A stretch of DNA of 64,000 nt from Angomonas deanei. Lineage: Eukaryota; Euglenozoa; Kinetoplastea; Trypanosomatida; Trypanosomatidae. The DNA lies in NCBI GenBank assembly GCA_903995115.1, contig LR877153.1, positions 372,001 to 436,000 on the forward strand, written 5' to 3'. This document shows, piece by piece, positions 20,257-29,544 of this stretch (its first letter is position 1; each line of letters opens with the position of its first letter). Made by a program: the position numbers and the translations under genes. The notes beneath the pieces were generated by a model, which had not been told where the DNA came from, ran no database searches, and saw nothing but the letters and a program-made list of their open reading frames with translations.

Positions 20257-21063
20257 ATGAACGCCCTAAAAAAAGCACCTGTTTGCTGCGGTTGTATTGT
20301 ACTTCTTATCGTATGTTCCCTCGTGGCTTTGTCTGGAGGGGTCCGTGTTAGGTTTCCCTTCTCCTACATTTTGTGCACCTTTTGGGAGAAAAATGTGCTG
20401 TTGGGTGCCCTGTGGACGGCCGTTATTGTGAAGTACGGCGCGTTGCTGGAGGCGGAATTGGGGTCCAAGGGTGTGGCAGCAGGAATGGCGGGGGTGAGTC
20501 TCATCACCATCCTATTATACAGACTTGTCACTTTCGGAAGGGGACGAATCTTCACTGGTATGTGGGCGGTGGTGGAGTACATTCTTGTGTTTTCTTGCAG
20601 ACAACCGGAGTACGCCACGGCGGCGGTGGGGAACGGAATTCCCCTCAAAGTAAGTCAACTCCCATTTGCGATTATCCTCTTAGCCGTCGCGGCGTCGCTC
20701 ATTCTAGGGCGTCCTGGGTGTACCTTTGTTAGCTGCTGCTCCATGTGGCTCTCCTGGTACTACCTGCGGTATACCTCCGGGGACGTTGGGATCGGTGCCT
20801 TACACACCTTCTTCTACCCGTCTCCTATTCGTAACGCAATCTTTCGTCTGGGGAGCACCGTATTCCGGCTTGTGTTTAGGAACTCTGGGCCGCCGGCAAA
20901 CGCGGCGGGGTCGCTGCCCGTCCCTGCCGGACTGAAATCTAACGGGACGGTGACTCTCCCTGGGTCGACGGAGGAGGAGGCGACGAGACGGCGAAATATC
21001 GCCCTGCAGGCACTGGAGAAACGACTTCAACAAGTGTCCGCGGAAGACACCGGTGCGGTATGA
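20257..21063 (+). CDS. TMEM115-like Golgi membrane protein
   Basis: 268 aa. Five or six hydrophobic segments occupy residues 8-200 (CIVLLIVCSLVAL, VLLGALWTAVIV, GMAGVSLITILLY, LPFAIILLAVAASLIL). The cytosolic end carries ATRRRNIALQALEKRL, very like the (A)RRR-x-x-AL-x-AL-x-x-RL signature of TMEM115/DUF1751 proteins, rhomboid-related but inactive factors of Golgi retrograde transport. No Ser/His protease dyad evident. Start ATG 20257 follows a purine-rich leader. Assignment rests mainly on the C-terminal signature and topology, so moderate. Confidence 0.65.
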   Translation: MNALKKAPVCCGCIVLLIVCSLVALSGGVRVRFPFSYILCTFWEKNVLLGALWTAVIVKYGALLEAELGSKGVAAGMAGVSLITILLYRLVTFGRGRIFTGMWAVVEYILVFSCRQPEYATAAVGNGIPLKVSQLPFAIILLAVAASLILGRPGCTFVSCCSMWLSWYYLRYTSGDVGIGALHTFFYPSPIRNAIFRLGSTVFRLVFRNSGPPANAAGSLPVPAGLKSNGTVTLPGSTEEEATRRRNIALQALEKRLQQVSAEDTGAV

Positions 21064-21246
21064 AGTGGCCGTGAATTATAGATTGGAGAGAGCTGTGTTG
21101 CTTTTTATGACGATTGTTATTTTGTTCTTGTGTATACTGTCATCTCGGAGCACAGCTGTCGTGTTTTCTATTGTTTGTTTATAAATAAAAAATTCCCCCT
21201 TGCTTTTATTCTCCCACACCGTGAAAAAAAAAAAAAAAAAGACAAA

Positions 21247-24200
21247 ATGTTCCCTCAGATGAATTTTGGTCATGGCGCGTATCCGTTTCACTTCAACCAT
21301 GACCACAACGGTAGAACACCGTATGGTGACGTGTACACAATGAACGAGGCGCCGCCATTCGTACCGTACCCGCACGTCATGAACCGGAACGGCCCCATCA
21401 CCCCCTACAGCGCGTCTTTCTTCCCAGGAATGGAGAAAGGAGAGGGAGGCAAGCCTTTTCAGAAAACGGAAGATACGATTTCCGCAAGCGCGCAGCATAT
21501 TAACCGGCATCCTCATCTCTCCTCGCGGAATAGTGGAAAACTGCTGTACCTGTCGACCATTTCTTCCAACTTTTCCAAGGGACGGCGAAACGCAAATGGG
21601 CGTTTTCCTGCTGAAGTGGACCACAACAGTAGGAGCGGCAACAGTCACTTTTCGGAAAATGCGTACGTGGCCAGCGTCATTCACAATGGCAAAAGAGAAG
21701 TCGGCGTGTGTTTTATTGTTTTTCCATCGTTGGCGGTGCAGTTAATGCAGTACGGCGACTCCAGCTCCTTTACCAAAACGATACACGCCTTGTGCACTTA
21801 CAAGCCGCTGGAGGTGCTTGTGGTGGGCAGTCAGCACAGCGAAAATGCCCAAACTGGAGATTTACTAACGCAAACGCTTTTGCGAAACTTTGAGGAAGAA
21901 ATCTCCTTTACCGCTATTCAGAGAAAGTACTACAACTCCGAGGCTGGAATTGAAAAGATGAGGTTTCTAAAATCGAATCAAAGTAACAGAAGTAGCTCAC
22001 TCAATGATGACTACTACCTCAGCTACGCCGCCTTTAACGCCCTGATTGAGTACCTGGAGGATGTCAACAGCATCAACTTTGCCAACCATTCACTTTTAAT
22101 AAAAAACCTGAACATGGAGAACTTCTGCTTTCTCTCGCGACAAAGCGCAAAGTGCCTGCATGTCATTGCAGAAACATCTCAACAGCGGACGGCTAACAAT
22201 AATGGTAAAATTTCTTCCTCACGCCACAACAACGCACGAGGGGGCGAAAGCCAGTTGGGCCGTGTTAATTACAGCAAGAAAACTTCGCGAAACGGAAGGG
22301 AATCGGAAAGAGAGCACGTCGGCAGTACTGTGGATGGCATCATGAGAAGGAGAAACCGCCAAGCGGACTCTGGGCAACACATGGGTCAGTTTCTTTCCGA
22401 CATCAACGACGGAGGGCGGAGCGGCACGTTGCAGCTACAGGCGCTCATTCACACACTGCAGTCGTACACCATCACCCACGCAGGCAGGCGGTTGCTGAGG
22501 AGTACGGTGCTGCAGCCAATAAAGGACAAGTGCACGCTACGCCTCCGTCTCGATGTGGTGGATTACTTTCTGAAAACCCACAACAACGGCCGTTTTGAAT
22601 CTGCCAGCCCCTGGCTAAAACGGAAGGGCGGGGACACCATTTTTACCAAAGTACAGTACTATCTTCAGCAAATGTCCTTTGTCGATTTTGACCGATTGAT
22701 ATCACAGTTTTCACAAGTCTCCGTTGAGGGAGACGGGACCGATCTCTTCGATGGCATTCCACTGGCAAAAAAGCAGTTAATGCTACGCAATGTGATGGAG
22801 CTGTTTCGGCTTTTCCGTGTCATAGCAGAGCTGCAAAGTTACTTGGAAAGCGTCCTTCCGTCCTCAGAGGAGGTCATGAATGGTGAAGGTGGCGCAGCGG
22901 ACGTGGATTGGAACGACAATGACGAATTAAATTTCTTTGCGGAAGCAACCCGCCAGGAGAGTTCACCAGAGAAGCCTCTCCTACTGCTCACGTTACTGGG
23001 AACGATCAAACGATGCGACATTGACCGGCTGACACGACAAATGTCCGACTATCTCGATGTGAACCTGCTGAATGCTGCTGGTACCAACAATGGAAATGGG
23101 ATTTTTCAAAAACTGCAAGCGTTCTTCATTGTCAGAAGCGTGCTGGACGATCAGGGCGTCGGGGCGAAGAATGAGGATGCGCTGGATGTTTCGCGGAACT
23201 ACTTCACCCTGAAGATTGAAGAAATCACGAATTACTTGTTCTTCCTCAAGAATAACTTTTATTGCAGTCCGATCACTTCGCTGAAGCTGGAGCTGGACAG
23301 CGATAAATTTTACTGCTTCTCGTACAAGTACGAAGAGGACACTAAAACGAACCACATCAACCCGGAAGTGCTGAGCTCCCGCGGCAGTAATGAAGTAAAG
23401 GCGGATTTGTTCAAATACAAGTACGCGGGCGGTAGTCACAATATGTTATACATGCAGTCGCTCATGAACAATGCGCAAGAAAACAGGGAGCGCGACGAAG
23501 ATGATGAGCGGCCGTCCGGTCACCAAAATTCAGAGCAGCCATTCTTTCTACAACCGGCGCCGCAGCGTTGCCCAGAAACGGCCAACCTAGAAGGCGCTGG
23601 TGCCAAGCGGGGAAAGAACAGGTGGCAGACGAAAAAAAAAGTGTTTTGCACGACAGAAAGGTTGGAAACCTTATGCGGACATGCCAAGCACTTTGCAGAG
23701 AACATTATTGCCGAGGAGCTCAAAAAAATACTTCCTCTCTTTCAACAGATTAAGGCAAATATTTCTTACCTGCAAGCCCTCGGTGAGGCCCTCTCCCTGC
23801 TGGATATGCTGGCTTCCTTCACAGAATACTCTTTGCTGTTTAACGCTGTGAGACCTCAGTTTGACAATCAGATGCCCGGTCATGTGCTACGAGATTTCGT
23901 TCACCCTTCCATGGTGGTGAAGCAGGCTGGTAACGCCAACTTTTGTGTTCCCAATACCATCTTTTGGCAAGACGAACGCGGCGACAAAGACGACACGAAG
24001 GAAAAGCTCATTTTGACCCTTTCTGGTTCCAACAACTCCGGTAAAACAACGTTGCTTCGCATGGTGTCTCAGATTCAAATACTGTGTCAAATAGGGTGCT
24101 TTATTCCCTTGTTGAACCGCGGCGACGAGGATTCCAATCACGTTGTCCTGTTCGACAAAATCTGTGGTCACTTGATGTGTGACTCCCTTCCCCAGATTGA

Positions 24201-24732
24201 AACCTCCTCTTTCCGACGGGAACTGTTGGAGTTGGCGGACATGATGAAGGAACTGGACGAGATGGAAGACAGCAATGCGTTACTCCTTTTCGACGAGTTG
24301 GGTCGCTCCACCAACACGAGGGAATCTTTTACGCTGTGTTGTGCGGTCATGCGGTACATTATTGAAAAGCAAAAGCAGAACCACGCAGCTCGCGGCGATG
24401 AGGAAGAGGAAGGCGCGATGAAGAGGAGAAGCAACGTTTTTCTTGGAGTGTTCTCCACACACTTCAAGAGCCTGATACAGTTATCAGGCGTGTTCGCCGA
24501 GATTGACAACTTTTATTTTGAGCTGATGTGCAACGAGAAGCATGACGAAAATCACGGTAAAAATGGGACCACCAAAATCACCGTTTCGCACCAACTGTGC
24601 CATGGCGTGGGGGAAGTGAACAAGTCCAATGTCAACTACGGCCTGCACCTCGCGAAACATTTGGGTCTTCCCTCTTTAATTGTCGACAACGCTTTCAAAC
24701 TGCTGTCCAAAACTGAAAAGAAGGGCAGTTAA
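21247..24732 (+). CDS. MSH4: Meiotic MutS homologue MSH4
   Basis: About 1161 aa from ATG 21247; AG at 21240-21241 makes an in-frame extension from 21130 unlikely. MSH4 pairs with MSH5 to stabilise crossover intermediates. The connector region has VGVCFIVFPSLAVQLMQ and ISFTAIQRKYYNSEAG, closely matching the FTTIQRKYFNE of animal MSH4, and the clamp start HTLQSYTITHAGRRLLRS follows the (L)N-x-T-x-T-x-GGSRRLRS pattern. The ATPase has Walker A GSNNSGKTT (about residue 927), Walker B LLLFDELGRSTNTRE and the HLAKHLGLPSLIVDNA helix. No mismatch-recognition domain is seen, as expected. Long charged inserts make it larger than usual. MSH5 is the main alternative. Confidence 0.85.
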   Translation: MFPQMNFGHGAYPFHFNHDHNGRTPYGDVYTMNEAPPFVPYPHVMNRNGPITPYSASFFPGMEKGEGGKPFQKTEDTISASAQHINRHPHLSSRNSGKLLYLSTISSNFSKGRRNANGRFPAEVDHNSRSGNSHFSENAYVASVIHNGKREVGVCFIVFPSLAVQLMQYGDSSSFTKTIHALCTYKPLEVLVVGSQHSENAQTGDLLTQTLLRNFEEEISFTAIQRKYYNSEAGIEKMRFLKSNQSNRSSSLNDDYYLSYAAFNALIEYLEDVNSINFANHSLLIKNLNMENFCFLSRQSAKCLHVIAETSQQRTANNNGKISSSRHNNARGGESQLGRVNYSKKTSRNGRESEREHVGSTVDGIMRRRNRQADSGQHMGQFLSDINDGGRSGTLQLQALIHTLQSYTITHAGRRLLRSTVLQPIKDKCTLRLRLDVVDYFLKTHNNGRFESASPWLKRKGGDTIFTKVQYYLQQMSFVDFDRLISQFSQVSVEGDGTDLFDGIPLAKKQLMLRNVMELFRLFRVIAELQSYLESVLPSSEEVMNGEGGAADVDWNDNDELNFFAEATRQESSPEKPLLLLTLLGTIKRCDIDRLTRQMSDYLDVNLLNAAGTNNGNGIFQKLQAFFIVRSVLDDQGVGAKNEDALDVSRNYFTLKIEEITNYLFFLKNNFYCSPITSLKLELDSDKFYCFSYKYEEDTKTNHINPEVLSSRGSNEVKADLFKYKYAGGSHNMLYMQSLMNNAQENRERDEDDERPSGHQNSEQPFFLQPAPQRCPETANLEGAGAKRGKNRWQTKKKVFCTTERLETLCGHAKHFAENIIAEELKKILPLFQQIKANISYLQALGEALSLLDMLASFTEYSLLFNAVRPQFDNQMPGHVLRDFVHPSMVVKQAGNANFCVPNTIFWQDERGDKDDTKEKLILTLSGSNNSGKTTLLRMVSQIQILCQIGCFIPLLNRGDEDSNHVVLFDKICGHLMCDSLPQIETSSFRRELLELADMMKELDEMEDSNALLLFDELGRSTNTRESFTLCCAVMRYIIEKQKQNHAARGDEEEEGAMKRRSNVFLGVFSTHFKSLIQLSGVFAEIDNFYFELMCNEKHDENHGKNGTTKITVSHQLCHGVGEVNKSNVNYGLHLAKHLGLPSLIVDNAFKLLSKTEKKGS

Positions 24733-26034
24733 TTTTTCTTTCACCACTGTTTTCTCGTTTTTTCTGCTAACATTACTTTGTTCTGCTACATCTTATTTCC
24801 GTTTGCGAGCCGAGTGGGGCGAGCGGAAAAATCGGAACCCTTTCGGCTGCAGGTTTCACCGTCATCTTCTCCCCCCCCGACTTTTACCGACAGGACCCCC
24901 CCCCAAGATCATCAAAAAGGCGGGGTCGCGCAGGGCCCCGCCTCTACGGGCGCATATCGAGTTGGGCCCATCCCGCCATATAGCGGAGGGGCGCCGCTCT
25001 CGGCTGCCCTATGAGGCCGCCACCCCCCGTTTTGAAGGGGGCGACGAGACGGCACCGCGCCTCGGCGGCTGGGGGAGGGGGGACCGCGGGCGCGGAGAGG
25101 AAAGCGCCCCAACACCCAGCCGAAAAAAACAAGCCGGGAGGCGCCGGAAAGACGACGACACCGCCCAGGCAAAGAGGGGGAGAGCACAAGAAAACCGCCA
25201 CAGACCCAAATGATGGAATCCGAGCAAGCCACCCCCGAGCGCGCGGACGACAACCCGGGCGCCGCCACGGAAGGGGGAAATAACCGCGCGCCCCCCACCA
25301 AAAAAAAAAAAGAGCCCGCAGGGCCGCCTTTAGCGGCGGTGGAAAGAACCGAGCGGCGAACCCCTTGCCCGCAAACCCACGGGAAAGAAGGTCCCCGGAA
25401 TCTAAATACGACCCTCTTCCCGGACAACACAAAATGGCGGGGCGATCGAGGAACGATACGCCGCCCGGCAGTCGGGCCCCTCTCTTCCCCCCCCCCGCGT
25501 TTCAAGCCCGGTCAGTCCACCGGAAAAACCGGCTCGGGGAGGATCGGCACTCCGCCGTTTCGACAAAAGCCACGGGCCGGGCGAACCCGCTTCCCGCCGC
25601 CAGCTTTTCCCCCCTGCGACCGGTTGGGTGCCCTTATCCCGGCCCCACCGGCGGCCGTTATCCTTTTTTTTGTCTTTTTTTTCGGAAGCCACCCCGTCGT
25701 CGTTTGGCCTTCCCTCCAGTTTCCCTCCGGGCACCGTTGGGCCCCTTGGAAAACGCGGGGGGCGGGACCGAAACCCACCCCGGACGCGCCCCCGCCACTC
25801 CGAGAAAAATTTACCCGGTCTGCGGGTGCGGACCGCGAGGGCTTTTTAAGGGGCGGGAGTTGGCTTCGGCCAACTGTTTTTCCGAACGCGGGCTTTCGGG
25901 ATTTGCCGGAAAAGACGGCGGGTTCCCCCGGTGCCAACCCTTATTTCTTTTTTCGCGTTCGGGCGAAATCATTCGAAACGCGCCGCGCTCCGGTTTTGAC
26001 CAAACCGGTCCCGCCTTGGCGGGGAAAAAACTTG

Positions 26035-26310
26035 ATTTCTTTATAAATTCAAAGGGGGATGAAGAGTAAATCGGAAATGATCACGTGGCTAATACTCCGT
26101 CATCCAAAATATAAAAGGATTAATTAAACTAAATAAAAAATATTTCGCTATCAATTAAACTAGGGATGTGCGGGGATTCTGATTTATAAATCCCCCTTCC
26201 ACTTTCACCTCGGGGGGAAGGGGGTTGGGATGCTGGGAAAAATGTAAAAAAGGGAAACTAAAAACTCCCTTCGCACTTAACGAGTGAGGAAAAAAAGGGA
26301 GTTTTAAATT
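26035..26310. other. AT-rich core of the GC-rich island
   Basis: About 275 bases sharply more AT-rich than both flanks. CAATTAAACTA-like text occurs twice (near 26120 and 26152). AAGGGGGAT at about 26051 faces ATCCCCCTT at about 26190 as a 9-base inverted pair. A stronger hairpin lies at 26262-26306. Confidence 0.6.
26262..26306. repeat. Hairpin (11-bp perfect inverted repeat)
   Basis: AAAACTCCCTT and AAGGGAGTTTT are perfect reverse complements separated by about 23 bases that include CACTTAACGAGTG, itself a small stem. Lies at the right edge of the AT-rich core. Confidence 0.75.
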
Positions 26311-28005
26311 TACCAATCATCTTGCTTTTTCCTGGCGCAAGCTTTCAGTATCTTCCCGTTCTTTTGTGCTTTCCGCTTGCGGCGGTCTTGCGTTTCGGGC
26401 CGCTGGCTGGCCGGGCGGCCGCGGCGTCGCGGTGCGTTTTTGTTTTCTGCCGTCCCGGGGGGCCGAGGGTTGGTCGGTTTGGGGCGCCATCCGGGGGCTG
26501 CGCCGTTGGGCCAAAGCCGGGCGGGCATGTTCCTGGCGCTGCGCATGGGGCCGGCCCCCCGCCTTCTTTGCCCCCGCCGGACCCCCGCCCGCCCCGAAAG
26601 GCGCCCACTTGGTCTTGCAGTTTGTTGTCGCCTTGCGTTGTCCTTCCAGGGGTCCGGGTTGGTACGGGGTGACCTTTTTCGATTGTTCCTCCGTGGCGCC
26701 AAAGGGGAGCCGGGGTGGCGGGACTGGCTCACTTCTTTCATACGACCGTCCCCGGCGCGTCGTTGTCCCTCCGAACCAAGTTTCCAACGGCTGGGTGTTG
26801 CTCGTGCCGGCGGCTGCGGCGTTTGGTGGGTGGGGGTTTGGTGCCAAGGGGCGGCGTGGCAAAGGGTGTCTGGCGGGCGCCGGCCCCGGCCCTCCGCTTC
26901 CCGCAAGCGGGCCCCGGCAACCCGCCCCCGCGGGCCGCGGGTTTTCCCAAAAGCGATGGCGTGGCGCCGGGGTGCTACCAAACCTTTGGCGGCCGCAGCG
27001 CGTCCGCGGCATCGGGTTCTTTTCACTTGCGCGGAGGGAAGCATTCGAAACGTGTCTCGGTCCGGTTTCGATCACCCAAATGCCGCTTGAAAGACGTATG
27101 TTTGGTATTTTTTTTACTTCCCCGGTGGCGGCCTCGTCGTCCTGTGTCGGTCTTGCGTTTAGTGTCGCCGCCGGGCTTGTCAACCGCAGTGGCGTGGTGC
27201 TTTTTTATTCTTTAGGGCCGCCTCCTTCCTCTACAGCTGAGGGAGTTCGGGTTACTAGAGGGTGTCGTCCGGAAACTTTTTTTTTGGGGTACGGCCAGGG
27301 CTGATTATTACCCGGCGAAGGGTTCGGGCCCCTTTTTGCCTCGGGGCGAGTCTCGTGCTTCTTCGTTCCTGCCAGGGGCCCTCGCCCGCCCCGAACGGCG
27401 CCCGCTTGGTCTTTCCGTCCGCTGTCTCCCCGCGACCCTTTTTGTGGACGCCCCGGTTCCTTACCGATGTGGCTGGTTGCTGTGTACCCTTTTTGGGGCC
27501 CCCAGAGGGGTGGCCGGATGCTTTTTTCTTGTTGTGAGGGGGGTGGGGTTTGGCGCGCGGCCGGGCTGTTCGCCGCGTTTTCGCTTCCCCACGAGTTTGG
27601 CCACCGCTTGGTGCCGCAACGATATCCGGGTTGGGGCGGGTCGCTCCGTCTGTTGTGACGATCCTTGGCCGGGGTATGGCGTGTCTCTTCGTTTGCTTTT
27701 TTGGGATTCGGGGCGCTTGTTCCTCATTCTCCGCTGGGGTCCAATTGCCCCATGGGGGCACCCCCCCCCCTCCCCCCGGCGCCAGGTTTGCGGAAGGTCT
27801 TTTGTGTCATGGAGAACCTGCGAGCTCTCAAGTTCGACTTGGCTTCCCTTCGGCTTTCTCTTGGCGGGGGAGGCGTCTCTGATCATCTTTCCCCACTTTT
27901 TCCCTCCACGTTTTCCGCCGTGCTGCAATTCTATTCTGTCTCTCCATCTTCAAAGAAGATTTTCCACAGTTTTTTTTTTTTTTTAATTCATCCCACATCG
28001 TCAAA

Positions 28006-29229
28006 ATGAGCGATTCTCTTGAGAATAAAGCGGTTGGGCTGGAAACTCGCATTGGGCATTCTGGACGGAACGTTTCGGAGCAGCACGGCTTTGTCAACTC
28101 TCCCATTTACCGGGGCTCCACCGTGGTACATGAAACGTTTGCGCAGGTTGAAAACCCAAAGCTAATTAAATTCTTTTATGGAACACACGGTAACCCCACG
28201 GTGAAAAACCTGGAAGACGCGTGGAGTCAGCTGACCGGCGCCGCCGGCACTGTGATTCAGTCTTCAGGCCTCGCAGCAATCGTGCTCGCTATTCTCTCCG
28301 TTGCGAAAGCGGGTGATAACATACTGATGGTGGATTCCGTGTATCTCCCATCGAGGAATTTTTCCAACAAAATTCTGAAAAGATTAAATGTGTCGGTGAC
28401 ATACTACAAGCCCACAATCACCGCAGATGAACTGCGCACTCTTTTCCAGCAGCACCCCAACACGAGCATCTTATTTCTGGAGTCTCCAGGTTCACAAACC
28501 TTCGAGATTCAGGATGTCCCCGCGTTGACTGCTGTTGCCCGCGAGTTTAATGCCGCAAGCCTTCTGGACAACACTTGGGCCACGCCTATTTTCTTTGATG
28601 CCTTAAAGCACGGCGTTGACATTTCCATTGAGGCTGGTACAAAATACCTTGGTGGCCACTCCGATTTGCTCATGGGCCTGTGCGCCGCCAATGCGAAGTG
28701 GTATCCCGCCCTCCGAGAAACGTATTTGCTGTTGGGAAGCATTCCCGGTAACGAGGATTGCTTCCTTGCGTTGAGAGGATTGCGTACTCTGCACCTTCGC
28801 TTGAAGGAAGCTGAGCGTCGCGCGCTGGATGCCGCGTCGTGGCTTCAAAAGCAACCGCAAGTTTTGAAGGTGATACACCCCGCCTTCCCCGACTGTCCCG
28901 GCCACGAGTTTTGGAAGAGAGATTTCACGGGTTCCTCCGGACTGTTTTCATTTATCCTGAAACCCCAGTATACACGCGAAGACGCGTTCCGCATGGTTGA
29001 AAGCTTAAAGCTTTTCTCCATTGGCTTCTCGTGGGGAGGCTTCGAGAGTCTGGTGATGTTTTACGACTGCACGTCATTCCGAACGACCGAGAAGTTCAAC
29101 CCGGGTGGCTGCCTTATCCGCGTGTCTTTCGGTCTAGAAGACCAAGAGGATCTCAAGGCGGACCTCCTGCAAGGGTTGAGGTCCCTCGACAACAAGCAGA
29201 AGGGAGCTGCGAATGTATCCCACCTTTAA
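28006..29229 (+). CDS. Cystathionine beta-lyase (bacterial MetC type)
   Basis: 407 aa PLP enzyme that splits cystathionine to homocysteine, pyruvate and ammonia in methionine synthesis. Fold-type I landmarks: VIQSSGLAAI (PLP phosphate site), FLESPGSQTFEIQDVPA, LLDNTWATP (Asp binding the pyridine N), and GTKYLGGHSD with the Schiff-base Lys near residue 213. The stretch GHEFWKRDFTGSSGLFSF and SWGGFESL is extremely close to bacterial MetC, more than to eukaryotic cystathionine gamma-lyase. Suggests ancient transfer from bacteria; trypanosomatids are known to have such genes. First gene after the GC-rich island. No targeting signal evident at either end. Confidence 0.9.
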   Translation: MSDSLENKAVGLETRIGHSGRNVSEQHGFVNSPIYRGSTVVHETFAQVENPKLIKFFYGTHGNPTVKNLEDAWSQLTGAAGTVIQSSGLAAIVLAILSVAKAGDNILMVDSVYLPSRNFSNKILKRLNVSVTYYKPTITADELRTLFQQHPNTSILFLESPGSQTFEIQDVPALTAVAREFNAASLLDNTWATPIFFDALKHGVDISIEAGTKYLGGHSDLLMGLCAANAKWYPALRETYLLLGSIPGNEDCFLALRGLRTLHLRLKEAERRALDAASWLQKQPQVLKVIHPAFPDCPGHEFWKRDFTGSSGLFSFILKPQYTREDAFRMVESLKLFSIGFSWGGFESLVMFYDCTSFRTTEKFNPGGCLIRVSFGLEDQEDLKADLLQGLRSLDNKQKGAANVSHL

Positions 29230-29544
29230 TGGAGTGTATTCGTGAGAGCGATTTAGCGTTTTATTTTGTGTCTTACACTTAGGCATCTTCTTACCGTTCG
29301 GAGTTTTTTTTTTTCGTTCTTCTTTTGACAGGTAACTGTTTTAGTAATCGGGGTAATACCGCATTCGAGTATTTTGTTTAAGTTTTTGTTTTTTTTAAGT
29401 CTGTGCTCGTGATTCAATGAGACCTTTATTATATGGTACCGATCGGGAATTTATTTTATGGTCTGCTTATTTCTTCACCCCCCTTTTTTTTGTATTGTTT
29501 TCCCGCAAGCAAAGTAATTATTGAAAGGTGACACTCCTCCACAA
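29230..29544. other. Intergenic spacer
   Basis: 315 bases, T-rich, no gene seen. A C/T tract near 29470-29495 may belong to the acceptor for the HEAT-repeat gene. Confidence 0.6.

Larger units (their letters stand above)
24733..28005. other. GC-rich gene-free island with AT-rich core
   Basis: About 3.3 kb between two same-strand genes with no convincing gene. From about 24830 to 26030 the + strand is C/A-rich with many poly-C runs; from about 26330 to 27900 it is G/T-rich; an AT-rich core lies at 26035-26310. Open frames of 100-312 codons exist in many frames but are Pro/Arg/Gly/Ala-rich and mutually overlapping, as expected for high GC. Short degenerate repeats occur in both arms. Possible roles: boundary between transcription units, centromere or origin, or a decayed repeat. 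None is proven. Confidence 0.7.

Noticed and set aside
24912-27986. Many 100-312 codon frames on both strands of the GC-rich island
   Set aside because: Pro/Arg/Gly/Ala-rich, mutually overlapping and without motifs; expected by chance at this GC content.
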